DNA from: Anaerolineae bacterium
Lineage (GTDB): Bacteria > Chloroflexota > Anaerolineae > Anaerolineales > Anaerolineaceae
Length of the DNA: 64,000 nt
Direction: 5' to 3'
Assembly (NCBI GenBank): GCA_013314735.1
Contig: JABUFD010000003.1
Location: forward strand, 372,001-436,000
The translations under genes were made by a program, and so were the position numbers. The notes under the pieces are model-generated. The model was not told the DNA's origin, ran no database searches, and saw only the letters and a list, made by a program, of their open reading frames with translations. Below, in pieces: positions 45,331 through 54,288 of this stretch (positions are counted from its first letter, which is position 1; each line of letters starts with the position of its first letter).

Positions 45331-46503
45331 ATGCAATACCGTAATTTTGGCAAGACTGGTCTCAAGGTTTCCCCGCTGGGCTTTGGCTGCATGCGCCTGC
45401 CGATCCTCGACAATGATTCCAGCAAGATCGACGAACCTGAAGCGATCCGCATGATCCGCTACGCGATTGACAACGGCATCAATTATATTGACACCGCCTA
45501 TCCCTATCACGGCGGCAACAGCGAACTGCTGGTGGCTAAAGCGCTGAAAGACGGCTACCGCGAAAAGGTCGTGCTTGCCACCAAACTCCCCTGCTACAAG
45601 GTGGAGAAAACAGAAGATTTCGACGCCCTGCTGAACGAGCAGCTGGCGAAATTGGAAACCGACCATATTGACGTCTACATGCTGCACGCCCTCAACAAAA
45701 CCCGCTGGGCGAAAATGAAAGCCCTCGGCGTTCTGGATTGGTTGGCCAAACCCAAAGCGGACGGCCGTGTGGGCGCGATTGGCTTCTCGTTCCACGACGA
45801 ATACCCCATTTTTCAGCAGATCATCGATGACTATGACGGCTGGGATTTTTGCCAGATCCAGTACAACTACATGGACATCACCGAACAGGCCGGCACCCGT
45901 GGGCTGAAGTACGCCGCAGATAAAGGACTGGCGGTGGTGGTAATGGAACCGCTGCTGGGCGGTAAACTCGCCAACCTGCCGGACAGCCTGGCGGCAGCAT
46001 TCAAGGCCGCCAACGCGGAGCGTTCGCTGGTGGAATGGGCCTTTAACTGGCTGTGGGACCAGCCGGACGTTTCGCTGCTGCTGAGCGGGATGAGCACGAT
46101 GGAACAGGTGGTGGAAGATGTGGAACTGTCGGCCCGGGCCGCCGTCGGCTGCATGACAGCGGAAGACCAGGCAGTGATCGACCAGGTGCGCGGCGCGTAC
46201 AATCAATTCACTCCCATCCATTGCACCCGCTGTGAATACTGCCTGCCATGCCCCAGCGGCGTCAACATCCCGCGCATTTTTGAGCTGTACAACCGCAGCG
46301 TGATGATCGGGGAATGGGGCCAGGGGCGTTTCCGCTACAGCCTGATGCCCGCCGGCGAACACGCCGACCAGTGCGTGGAATGCGGCACCTGTGAGGATGC
46401 CTGCCCGCAGCACCTCGACATCATCGCATGGCTTAAAGTATGTGAGGATGTACTGGGACCCAACAAGGCAGAATATGACATTCAGCGCCATCCGGCCCAT
46501 TGA
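45331..46503 (+). CDS. Aldo/keto reductase fused to a 2[4Fe-4S] ferredoxin-type domain
   Basis: 390 residues. Residues 1-270 are an aldo/keto reductase with Asp54, Tyr59, Lys85 and His119 all present. The C-terminal domain holds two Cys clusters, CTRCEYCLPCP (Cys298, 301, 304, 307) and CVECGTCEDACP (Cys348, 351, 354, 358), each fit to ligate a 4Fe-4S cluster. It probably passes electrons between a ferredoxin and NAD(P)H or oxidises a reduced carbon compound. ATG at 45331 is favoured over a TTG two codons upstream because AGGAGG is then 8 nt away. Confidence 0.9.
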   Translation: MQYRNFGKTGLKVSPLGFGCMRLPILDNDSSKIDEPEAIRMIRYAIDNGINYIDTAYPYHGGNSELLVAKALKDGYREKVVLATKLPCYKVEKTEDFDALLNEQLAKLETDHIDVYMLHALNKTRWAKMKALGVLDWLAKPKADGRVGAIGFSFHDEYPIFQQIIDDYDGWDFCQIQYNYMDITEQAGTRGLKYAADKGLAVVVMEPLLGGKLANLPDSLAAAFKAANAERSLVEWAFNWLWDQPDVSLLLSGMSTMEQVVEDVELSARAAVGCMTAEDQAVIDQVRGAYNQFTPIHCTRCEYCLPCPSGVNIPRIFELYNRSVMIGEWGQGRFRYSLMPAGEHADQCVECGTCEDACPQHLDIIAWLKVCEDVLGPNKAEYDIQRHPAH

Positions 46504-46508
46504 TTTTC

Positions 46509-46571
46509 TGGTACAATAGGGGCACACTATTCAATTAACGGTAAAGGGCCGTCCGTTCCGGCGGGCGGCTC
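46509..46571 (+). promoter_or_regulatory. Extended -10 and leader hairpin before the sulfotransferase gene
   Basis: TGG-TACAAT (46509-46517) is an extended -10. About 30 nt further a 10-pair stem (46546-46555 / 46562-46571, two G-U pairs, loop ttccgg) lies in the 5' leader. It could be a regulatory RNA hairpin or a weak attenuator; no U-run follows, so termination is unlikely. Confidence 0.4.
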
Positions 46572-46623
46572 TTATGTTAACGACATGCCACCGTTCGAAA
46601 CCGGGACAACAGGGTTTTTTGCC

Positions 46624-47304
46624 ATGACCACACCGCGTCTTTGTTACCTGATCGCCTCTGCCCCGCGCAGCGGCAGCCACCTGCTCAGCACCCTGATGGG
46701 CGCCACCGGGCTGGCCGGCAAACCGGAGGAACACTTCAACCCCTGGCATACCGGCATTGCCACGGATTTTCCGATGGATCTGATCTTTCAACCCGCCTGG
46801 GTGGCAGACTGGATTGATCGTACCACCACCCCCAACGGCGTGTTTGGCACCAAGGCGCAATTCACCCAGATCAGCAACTTTGTCGGCCTGCACCGCCTGG
46901 AATCGCTTTTCCCTACCCCGTTGCGATACATTTACATCCAGCGCCGGGATGACCTGCGCCAGGCAATTTCCCTGGCACGGGCGTCACAAACCGACCGCTG
47001 GATGTGGGACCAGGCGGAACAGAACACCCCGCTGTATCACCGCGAGTCGATCAACCAGTGCCTGCGCGAGATCAAGATCCAGGAAAAAGGCTGGGTAACC
47101 TATTTCTATGAAATGAACATCCAGCCCTTCCGGGTGATCTATGAAGAGTTTGTGCAGGATACCGCCAGCGTAATCACTGCCGCGTTGGCATACCTGGGGA
47201 TTGAAATTACCGCAGGATTCCAGCCACCCGCGCCGGTGATTGAGAAAATGGCGGACGATCTTTCCGAGCAGTGGCGGCAGCAGTACCTCGACGGCAAATT
47301 CTGA
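46624..47304 (+). CDS. Stf0-family sulfotransferase
   Basis: 226-residue protein. The 5'-phosphosulfate-binding loop reads SAPRSGSHLLS near the N-terminus, and the 3'-phosphate site has RRDDLRQAISLARASQTDRW (in two segments). Both are typical of Stf0 (trehalose 2-sulfotransferase) relatives, which transfer sulfate from PAPS to carbohydrates. An in-frame ATG 13 codons upstream (46585) has no ribosome site; AGGG lies 9 nt before 46624. With the GDP-fucose and pyruvyl transferase genes it adds to the picture of a charged surface glycan. Confidence 0.82.
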   Translation: MTTPRLCYLIASAPRSGSHLLSTLMGATGLAGKPEEHFNPWHTGIATDFPMDLIFQPAWVADWIDRTTTPNGVFGTKAQFTQISNFVGLHRLESLFPTPLRYIYIQRRDDLRQAISLARASQTDRWMWDQAEQNTPLYHRESINQCLREIKIQEKGWVTYFYEMNIQPFRVIYEEFVQDTASVITAALAYLGIEITAGFQPPAPVIEKMADDLSEQWRQQYLDGKF

Positions 47305-47334
47305 CCCAACCGGGCATCCCTGCAGAGTACCGGT

Positions 47335-48813
47335 TCAACCGCCCTGTTCCGGCATCCGCCGATGCCAATCCGTCTGCGCCTGGAAGACCCGTGCCGTCTG
47401 GAACAGCAATGCTTCGTTGAAGGGTTTCGCCATCAGCTGCATCCCCACCGGCAGCCCGGCGGTATCGAATCCCACCGGGAACGCCAGCCCTGGAACGCCC
47501 GCCAGGTTCGCAGGCAGGGTGAAGACATCCTCCAGGTACATCGCCAGTGGGTCATCCGTGTGCTGCCCAAAACGCAGCGCGGTCGTTGGCGCCACCGGGG
47601 CGGCGATCACATCCACGATTTCAAACGCTTTGTCATAATCCCGCTTCATCAGGGTGCGTACCTTTTGTGCCTGCCCGTAATATGCGTCATAATAGCCTGC
47701 CGAAAGGGCATACGTCCCCAGCATGATGCGCCGCTTGACCTCGCTGCCAAAGCACCCGCCCCGCGTGTGGTGATACACATCCAGCAGGTTTTCACCGGTT
47801 TCGCGCGGGCCGTAGCGAATGCCGTCAAAGCGCGCCAGGTTGGCGGAGGCTTCCGCCGGGGCGATCAGGTAATAGACCGGTACGGCATAGGAAGTATAGG
47901 GCAGGGAAATTTCCGCCACCTGTGCCCCCAGCGCTTCCATCTGTGCGATTGCTTCCCGCACCCGCTGCTCTACCGCGGGCTGCATGCCGTCGATGAAATA
48001 TTCCTTCGGCACGCCAATCCGCAAGCCGCTTAAATTCTGCGGCAGGCTGGCGGTATAGGACGGCACCTGCAGATCACTGCTGGTGGCATCCATGGCATCC
48101 TGCCCGGCCATGTGCTGGAACACCAGCGCGGCGTCTTCGGCGGAACGCGCCAGGACACCGACACTATCGAGGGAAGAACCGTATGCCACCAATCCGTAGC
48201 GCGAAACGCGCCCGTAACTGGGCTTGATCCCGCTCACCCCGCAAAAACTGGCCGGTTGGCGCACACTCCCGCCGGTATCGGTGCCCAGTGCTGCCGGCAC
48301 CATACGGGCTGCTACTGCCGCCGCGCTTCCGCCGGAGGAACCGCCGGGCACATGCGCCGTATTCCACGGGTTGCGCGTGGGACCGTAGGCGGAATTTTCC
48401 GTCGAGGAGCCCATCGCGAACTCATCGGTATTGGTCTTGCCCACGATCACCACCCCGGCATCCAGCAGGCGCTGCACCGGCGTGGCGGTATAGGGGGCAA
48501 TGAAGCCCTCCAGGATTTTCGAGCCGCAGGTGCAGGGCATCCCCTGTACCATCAATACATCTTTGACCGCGATTGGCAGCCCCAGCAGCGGTGGAAGGGA
48601 ATCATCGCCCATCCGCCACGCCGCGCGACGGGCATCCGCCGCGCGGGCAGCATTGACCGCGCCATCGGCATCGATGAACAAAAACGCGTGAATCTGCGGC
48701 TCCAGCGCCGCCATCCGCGCCAGGCACGCCTGGGTCAGGTCCTGGCTGGTGAACTCACCGGCAGCCATCCCGCCCAGCATCTCGCCAACCGATAACAGGC
48801 ACAGGTCACGCAT
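47335..48813 (-). CDS. gatA: Asp-tRNA(Asn)/Glu-tRNA(Gln) amidotransferase subunit A
   Basis: 492-residue amidase-signature enzyme releasing ammonia from Gln for transamidation of misacylated tRNA. The Ser-cisSer-Lys triad is intact: Lys84 (IAVKD), Ser159/160 in the GGSSGGS loop (157-163) and Ser183 (GGSVR). I start at the ATG at 48813, 62 codons inside the open frame, because gatC ends there; the two genes overlap by 8 nt. gatB is not in this window. Confidence 0.95.
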   Translation of the reverse strand: MRDLCLLSVGEMLGGMAAGEFTSQDLTQACLARMAALEPQIHAFLFIDADGAVNAARAADARRAAWRMGDDSLPPLLGLPIAVKDVLMVQGMPCTCGSKILEGFIAPYTATPVQRLLDAGVVIVGKTNTDEFAMGSSTENSAYGPTRNPWNTAHVPGGSSGGSAAAVAARMVPAALGTDTGGSVRQPASFCGVSGIKPSYGRVSRYGLVAYGSSLDSVGVLARSAEDAALVFQHMAGQDAMDATSSDLQVPSYTASLPQNLSGLRIGVPKEYFIDGMQPAVEQRVREAIAQMEALGAQVAEISLPYTSYAVPVYYLIAPAEASANLARFDGIRYGPRETGENLLDVYHHTRGGCFGSEVKRRIMLGTYALSAGYYDAYYGQAQKVRTLMKRDYDKAFEIVDVIAAPVAPTTALRFGQHTDDPLAMYLEDVFTLPANLAGVPGLAFPVGFDTAGLPVGMQLMAKPFNEALLFQTARVFQAQTDWHRRMPEQGG

Positions 48814-49108
48814 CGGAACCGCCTTCGAACACCGGGGGCACTTTGAACTGGTTGTCTTGCATGTCGGGCGCGTTGGCAAACAGTTCTTCCGCACTGAATA
48901 CCGCGCCAGGCTCGTCCGCGCGCAGCACACTGCGCGGCGGCAGCACCGATGAGGTCGGTTCAATTTTCCCCGTCTCCACCGCCTGCAGCGATTGGGCATA
49001 TTCCAGGATGGCGGAAAGCTGCTCCTGGTAGCGGGTTAATTCGTCTTCCGCCAGGTCCAGCCGGGCCAGGCGGGCAATATGTTCAACTTCTTCTCGGGAT
49101 AATCGCAT
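48806..49108 (-). CDS. gatC: Asp/Glu-tRNA amidotransferase subunit C
   Basis: 100-residue stabilising subunit of the GatCAB amidotransferase. LSREEVEHIARLARL and ELTRYQEQLSAILEYAQSL cover the helical part; the C-terminal PPRSVLRADEPG segment is the strand that wraps around GatA. The 3' end overlaps gatA by 8 nt. The gene lies 81 nt after the kinase stop on the same strand, with a TATAAA (49157-49152) as a possible promoter. Confidence 0.93.
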   Translation of the reverse strand: MRLSREEVEHIARLARLDLAEDELTRYQEQLSAILEYAQSLQAVETGKIEPTSSVLPPRSVLRADEPGAVFSAEELFANAPDMQDNQFKVPPVFEGGSDA

Positions 49109-49189
49109 GTCTAACTCTAAAGGGGGATTGTTATGGGTAATGCTGGGGTTATTTATACTACAAAGTTTGGGTGGGCTGAGAAAATTTTG

Positions 49190-52117
49190 TTAATCTGCAT
49201 TCATCACACAGCGAAAGCCAATATCAAATGATCGAATTGTTTGGTAAAAGCCATGCCTATGGTAAACGGTCAAGGTATATCCATCGCTTTCAGAATCCCA
49301 TGCGCCCCCCCGACCATAGCCACTTTGATCCCACTCCCAAACATTCCCTACCATATCCATTACACCATATGGACTGAGGTTTTGAGCAAAGCTGCCTGTT
49401 AAGGATGTATCACCTCGGCACCCCAGGATATTAGAGTTTTGGCATGAAGGAATATCATTACCCCATGGGTACAACCTTAAGTCCGTCCCGCGAGCCGCTT
49501 TCTCCCATTCATCCGATTCTGGAAGGCGACCATTAACCCAGAAACAATAGTCTTCTGCCTGATCTTTTGTAATGTATATCACGGGAAAGTCACCAAATTC
49601 AGGATCAGCCCAATAATTTTGGCGCGTATATGAGGTTTGCCTATCCGGCGGAGAACAGATGTTTTCATTCACACAAAGAGCATATTGCTTATTCGTAACC
49701 TCAAATTTATCTATCCAAAAAGCCGGCAAATAGACCTCTTCGGCATAAGAAGCATGTCCCCGGAAAAAATTACCTGCCGGGATATACATCATTTCCATCC
49801 CGTCTTTTTCACGTACCGTGCCTGGGCCGATGTCAGTGTTCTGGTCTGGTGTTTCAGTAGACTGCTCAACTTCGTCCACTTGCATCGCGCATCGAAAACC
49901 GTAATCGTACCAATCCCAATAAGGATTACCTGCCACGCGAGACGCAGACAAGAGTGAGTCTGTGTCATTAATCCAGGAGCCACCGCGCATAACACGGAAT
50001 TCTCCACTGACCGGTCCGGTCGGGTTCTCAACTGGGCTGCTTTGGTAGTAGGCCTCATCCCACCAATCCAACACCCATTCCCATACATTTCCCGCCATAT
50101 CGAACGCGCCGTATGGGCTGACACCAGCAGGATTGCTCCCCACACGGCTCGTATCACCCAAGCAAACCGTACCAGGGTTAAAATTCGCCAGGCTGCAGGT
50201 CGGGGGGTCATTCCCCCATGGATACATTCGCCCATCCACCCCACGCGCTGCTTTTTCCCACTGTGCTTCCGTCGGCAATCCTCCACCCACCCATTCACAA
50301 TATGCAGCTGCTCCATACCAATCGACATAAACCACCGGAAAATTTCCATATTCCGGGTTCATATAATAATTATCACGAGTTTGCGATATGCTTTTATACG
50401 GTTTCGTGCAGGCGCCAGCAGCCACGCATTGCTCATACTGCTCATTTGTTACTTCATACATGTCGATCCAGTACGCGTCAAGATATACCTCATGCGCTGG
50501 TTGTTCATAGATGTCACCCTCCTCACTCCCCATCGTGAATACCCCCTCCGGCACGTACACCATCTCCATCCCATCCATTTCCCGCATTCTCGTTGATCCG
50601 ATGCCCAGGTTTCCACTGGCAGATCCGTCATCCGGGGAAACAGGAATGATGAGGGTATCTCCCAGAAATATCTGGGTGCAGCCAGCATCCAGGGAATTGG
50701 CTGCGACCAAATCTGCAATCGATACGCCAAAGGCAGTTGCTATACTCGAACAGGAATCACCCGCCTGAACAACGTATGCCACCGATTCCGGGTCCAATGT
50801 GTCCATGACCGTGGTTGGTGTGGCGGCATCTGTCGCCACAGGAGCAAGCGTATTTCCAATGGTTGCTGTGCTGGTCACTTGCGCCGAAATCGTTTCAGTC
50901 ATCCACTTCGCCTCTGCCCCGTTATCATCTGGTCCTGGGCTCACCAGTTTTCCCCCCAAACCAATCGCCAGCCCCAGCACGATCACCCCGACCCCAGCAA
51001 GCAGCCATACGGTTTTTGGCCTTCTGGCACTTCGACCTTCATCAATGGTGACGAGGGAACTTGCTTTGACAGATTCAGCCAGCATCGTCTCTTCCTCCAC
51101 TGGTTGTGTCAGAAAAACGTTCTCCGAACCTGCTTGCACTGGGTCATGTCGAAGTGCCTGCCCTGAGCTTGCTTGTACTGAGCCATCTCGAAGTGCCGAA
51201 GGAGCGGTCCCTGAGTCTGTCGAAGGGTGGAACGTGGCTTCGACAGGCTCAGCCACCGTTGCTTGCCGAAGTGTCGAGGGTTCGTTCCCCAGGCTGGGCG
51301 AGAGAATTTTTTCCAGCGCTCCCCCGAACACTTTCATCGAGGCATAACGATCGCCTGCTTCCTTCGCCAGTGCTGTGCTTAACAGTGCGCAGGCGCCTTC
51401 TGAAAGGTCTGCTTGATACTTGCGTGGATCCGGCAACGCTTCGTACTTCTGCATCGTCAGCGTTTCAAACGGGGTTCGGCCTTCAAACGGTTTCTTGCCG
51501 GTCAACAGTTCATACAGGATCACACCCAGCGCATACTGGTCACTCTGCGCGCTCGCTTCCCCGCCGATCAGTTCCGGCGCCATGTACGCCGGGGTGCCCA
51601 CCGCCGCCCCGGTGGCCGTCAGGGTGGCGCCATCGTCCCCTTCCATTAACTTCACAATCCCAAAATCCGCCAGCATCGGGCGGTCATTCTCATCGAACAG
51701 GATGTTGGCCGGTTTCACATCGCGGTGTACCATGCCGCGCTGGTGCAGGTAGCCCAACGCCTCCGCGATTGGTTCCAACCATCCAACCGCTTCACGCACA
51801 GCAACCGGCTGGCCCATGCGGTCTTTGAGCGTACCATTCGGCAGGTATTCCATCACCAGGAACGCACCGGCATCATCCACCCCATAATCCAGCACGGTGA
51901 TGATACTGGGGTGCTGCATGCGTGCCATGGCGCGTGCCTCCCGCCGGAAGCGCTCCAGGAATTGCGCAACCATCTCTTCACTGGCGCCGATGATGCGCAA
52001 GCGCTTAAGTGCCACCTGCCGCCCCAGGCGTTCATCTTCCGCGAGATACACCGCCCCCATCCCGCCTTCCCCAAGCTTTTTCAGGATTCGATACCTGCCT
52101 TCGACAATATCTGCCAT
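49190..52117 (-). CDS. Membrane Ser/Thr kinase with LysM and two SUMF1 domains
   Basis: 975-residue receptor-like protein. Kinase 1-270: GEGGMG (16-21), Lys38, HRDVKPAN (130-137) and DFG (150-152), all catalytic residues present. A low-complexity linker (about 275-365) is coded largely by a palindromic repeat. A transmembrane helix lies at about 369-390. Outside, a LysM domain (about 446-491: YVVQAGDSCSSIATAFGV then FLGDTLIIP) is followed by two FGE-sulfatase/SUMF1 domains (about 508-735 and 755-975) with the EVTNEQY...CV and YPWGN signatures. A cytosolic kinase with a glycan-binding and SUMF1-type exterior suggests sensing of cell-wall or glycan signals (inference). I chose the ATG at 52117 (GGGAG 6 nt upstream). 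Confidence 0.88.
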   Translation of the reverse strand: MADIVEGRYRILKKLGEGGMGAVYLAEDERLGRQVALKRLRIIGASEEMVAQFLERFRREARAMARMQHPSIITVLDYGVDDAGAFLVMEYLPNGTLKDRMGQPVAVREAVGWLEPIAEALGYLHQRGMVHRDVKPANILFDENDRPMLADFGIVKLMEGDDGATLTATGAAVGTPAYMAPELIGGEASAQSDQYALGVILYELLTGKKPFEGRTPFETLTMQKYEALPDPRKYQADLSEGACALLSTALAKEAGDRYASMKVFGGALEKILSPSLGNEPSTLRQATVAEPVEATFHPSTDSGTAPSALRDGSVQASSGQALRHDPVQAGSENVFLTQPVEEETMLAESVKASSLVTIDEGRSARRPKTVWLLAGVGVIVLGLAIGLGGKLVSPGPDDNGAEAKWMTETISAQVTSTATIGNTLAPVATDAATPTTVMDTLDPESVAYVVQAGDSCSSIATAFGVSIADLVAANSLDAGCTQIFLGDTLIIPVSPDDGSASGNLGIGSTRMREMDGMEMVYVPEGVFTMGSEEGDIYEQPAHEVYLDAYWIDMYEVTNEQYEQCVAAGACTKPYKSISQTRDNYYMNPEYGNFPVVYVDWYGAAAYCEWVGGGLPTEAQWEKAARGVDGRMYPWGNDPPTCSLANFNPGTVCLGDTSRVGSNPAGVSPYGAFDMAGNVWEWVLDWWDEAYYQSSPVENPTGPVSGEFRVMRGGSWINDTDSLLSASRVAGNPYWDWYDYGFRCAMQVDEVEQSTETPDQNTDIGPGTVREKDGMEMMYIPAGNFFRGHASYAEEVYLPAFWIDKFEVTNKQYALCVNENICSPPDRQTSYTRQNYWADPEFGDFPVIYITKDQAEDYCFWVNGRLPESDEWEKAARGTDLRLYPWGNDIPSCQNSNILGCRGDTSLTGSFAQNLSPYGVMDMVGNVWEWDQSGYGRGGAWDSESDGYTLTVYHRHGFYQTIRSFDIGFRCVMNAD
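51128..51279. repeat. Palindromic repeat cluster inside the kinase gene
   Basis: Several units of the CCCTGAG-CTGTCGAAGGG type in both orientations, including ccctgagtctgtcgaaggg (51209-51227) and cttcgacaggctcag (51238-51252). They encode residues 281-330 of the kinase without breaking the frame. Related copies occur at 10631-10649 and 62576-62594. Confidence 0.6.
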
Positions 52118-52177
52118 GCGCATCTCCCCGCGCTAACCCGGTGATCCTTCTCCATTGGTGCGATGAAAGCTTGATCC

Positions 52178-52183
52178 ATTATA
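52178..52183 (-). promoter_or_regulatory. -10 box of the LysM-SUMF1 kinase
   Basis: TATAAT on the minus strand, about 60 nt before the ATG at 52117. No clear -35. The remainder of the 255 nt gap to the second kinase stop shows no other feature. Confidence 0.45.
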
Positions 52184-52372
52184 ACGCATTCACGGTACCG
52201 GGGACACTGCATTGCAGGCAATTGGGTTTGGCATGATGATTATTTTCGATAACAGATACTGGAATAATGCCAGCGCTGAAAGCAAATGTATTGCAACAAT
52301 TGATCAACATGGATAACTTATTGCAACGAAATCGGCAACACCCCGCAAAACCGATCAACCTGTCCCCGTCAG

Positions 52373-54250
52373 CTAATTGGCGTCCATCACACAGCGGAAA
52401 CCAAACTCGTGCCAGCGGCTGCCTGGTTCCAAGTGAGTTCGGGTGGATGCTCGCAGATTTGCTGCCGTTGAAGACCAATACCCACCCCGGATAACACGAT
52501 AATTACCAAACAATGGCCCGGTTGGGTTTTCCGTAGGGCTGGATTGATAGTAGGATCCGCTATACCAATCACCAACCCACTCATAAATGTTTCCAGCCAT
52601 ATCCATCACCCCATACGGACTGGCACCTTCAGGATAACTGCCAACTGCCACAGTATCAACCACGACGCAATTATTCGTTTCAGAATAATCCTGAAAATTC
52701 AAGTAAGAACAATCCGGGGCATTGTTCCCCCACGGATAGCGCCTGCCATCGGTTCCTTTGGCGGCTTTTTCCCATTCTGCTTCTGTCGGCAGCCTGCCGC
52801 CTGCCCACTGGCAATAGGTTGCGGCATGGAACCAGGTTACCCAGACCACGGGATAATCCGCATACTCCTGTGTGCCGTAATACAGCGAGCGTGTGTATGA
52901 TTGTTTCGAAAACGGTTCCGGGCAAGCCCCTTCTGCCACGCACTGTTCATATTGTCCATTACTCACTTCATACTGATCCATCCAGTAGGCATCGAGAAAT
53001 ACATCATGCACCGGGTATTCATCCTGCGGCCCATCATAACTGCCCATCGCGAATGTGCCCGCCGGAACATACATCATCGGCATGCCGTCCTTTTCACGAA
53101 TCAAGGTGGAACCAACCCCCAGCGTGGGGGTGGCAGTCATCGTCGGCGTTGTTGTGCGGGTTGGCTGCGGGGTCACGGTCATCGTGGGTGCCGTCGTCGG
53201 GGTTGCTGACGGCGCCGCCGTTTCTTGTGCCTGCCGGGCGACGGTAGGCGTCAGCGTCGGGCGAAGCGCCAGCAAACCGTTGTTCACTCCCCCGGACAGC
53301 AGCCACACCAGCAGCGCCGTTGCTGCAATCCCCGCTAAAATCCACCCGGCCGCATTGTTCCGCACACGGCTTGCTCGCGACAACACCCGGTACAGCCCGC
53401 TGCGGGGTTGAATGCTGCCCAGTCCTTCCAGCGCCGTAATCAATTCCGCCATATCGGCATAGCGTTTGCCCGGTTGTTTGGCCAGCATCTTTCTCAGCAC
53501 ACTGCAGACCGCCTCCGGCAGCTCCGGTACATGGCTGCGCGGGTCCGGCAATGCCTTCGTCTGCTGCAGCGCCATTGTCTCCATCGGCGTGCGCCCCTCA
53601 AATGGCTTCACCCCCGTCACCATCTCATACAGCACCACCCCCAGCGCGTACTGGTCCACCTGCGGACTCACTTCCCCCGCCACCAGCTCCGGTGCCATGT
53701 ACGCCGGTGTCCCCACCGTCACCCCCGTCCCCGTCAGCGTCGTCCCCGCTCCCCCTTCCATCAACTTCACGATCCCCAGGTCCGCCAGGTACGCCCGCCC
53801 TTCCCCATCAAACAGCACATTCTCCGGCTTGATGTCCCGGTGGATCAGCCCCATCTGGTGCAGGTATTTCAGCCCCCCTGCCAGCTGGCGCACGATCTCC
53901 ACCGCCTCCCCCACCGCCATCGGCCCGTCCATCCGTTCCCGCAGGTTCCCACCCCCCAGGTACTCCAGCACCAGGTACGCTCCCCGCTCATCAAACCCGT
54001 AATCCAGCGATGTGACCACATGCGGATGCTGCACCATCGCCATCGCCTGCGCTTCGCGTTCGAACCGTTTGCGAAATTCAACCACCAGGTCATCGCTGGC
54101 CCCGATCACGTACAGGCGCTTCACCGCCACCTGCCGCCGCATGGTCTCATCCCATGCCAGGTACACCACCGCCATCCCTCCCGCCCCCAGTTTGCGCTGG
54201 ATGCGGTAGCGCCCGTTGATCAGTTGATTGCTGTCATTGTTCGCCTGCAT
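52373..54250 (-). CDS. Membrane Ser/Thr kinase with one SUMF1 domain
   Basis: 625 residues: kinase domain (about 10-275) with GAGGMAVVY, Lys in VAVKRL and HRDIKPEN, but the DFG motif reads DLG (in LADLGIV), a tolerated variant. A transmembrane helix is at about 305-323, followed by a Thr/Pro-rich linker with repeated TxTPT units (about 332-380) and one SUMF1 domain (about 385-622) with YEVSNGQY, GGRLPTEAEWEKAA and YPWGN. It is a shorter paralogue of the neighbouring kinase without LysM. Codons in the kinase part end mainly in G (GGG, GTG, CTG, ACG), unlike the C-ending usage of its neighbours. AAGGAG precedes the ATG. Confidence 0.88.
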   Translation of the reverse strand: MQANNDSNQLINGRYRIQRKLGAGGMAVVYLAWDETMRRQVAVKRLYVIGASDDLVVEFRKRFEREAQAMAMVQHPHVVTSLDYGFDERGAYLVLEYLGGGNLRERMDGPMAVGEAVEIVRQLAGGLKYLHQMGLIHRDIKPENVLFDGEGRAYLADLGIVKLMEGGAGTTLTGTGVTVGTPAYMAPELVAGEVSPQVDQYALGVVLYEMVTGVKPFEGRTPMETMALQQTKALPDPRSHVPELPEAVCSVLRKMLAKQPGKRYADMAELITALEGLGSIQPRSGLYRVLSRASRVRNNAAGWILAGIAATALLVWLLSGGVNNGLLALRPTLTPTVARQAQETAAPSATPTTAPTMTVTPQPTRTTTPTMTATPTLGVGSTLIREKDGMPMMYVPAGTFAMGSYDGPQDEYPVHDVFLDAYWMDQYEVSNGQYEQCVAEGACPEPFSKQSYTRSLYYGTQEYADYPVVWVTWFHAATYCQWAGGRLPTEAEWEKAAKGTDGRRYPWGNNAPDCSYLNFQDYSETNNCVVVDTVAVGSYPEGASPYGVMDMAGNIYEWVGDWYSGSYYQSSPTENPTGPLFGNYRVIRGGYWSSTAANLRASTRTHLEPGSRWHEFGFRCVMDAN

Positions 54251-54282
54251 GTGCTCCTTGGTTTCCTACCCGGTCCTTACCC

Positions 54283-54288
54283 ATTATA
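54283..54288 (-). promoter_or_regulatory. -10 box of the second kinase
   Basis: TATAAT on the minus strand, 33 nt before the ATG. It shares the 118 nt gap with the divergently transcribed HMG-CoA reductase gene. Confidence 0.45.

Noticed and set aside
43344-45452. 702-codon frame antisense to the SDR and FAD oxidoreductase
   Set aside because: Both plus-strand genes have clear family motifs; the antisense product is low in complexity and lacks any motif.
50800-53400. The SUMF1 domains as targets of a diversity-generating retroelement
   Set aside because: SUMF1-type folds can be such targets, but no reverse transcriptase, template repeat or adenine-biased variable region was seen in the window.
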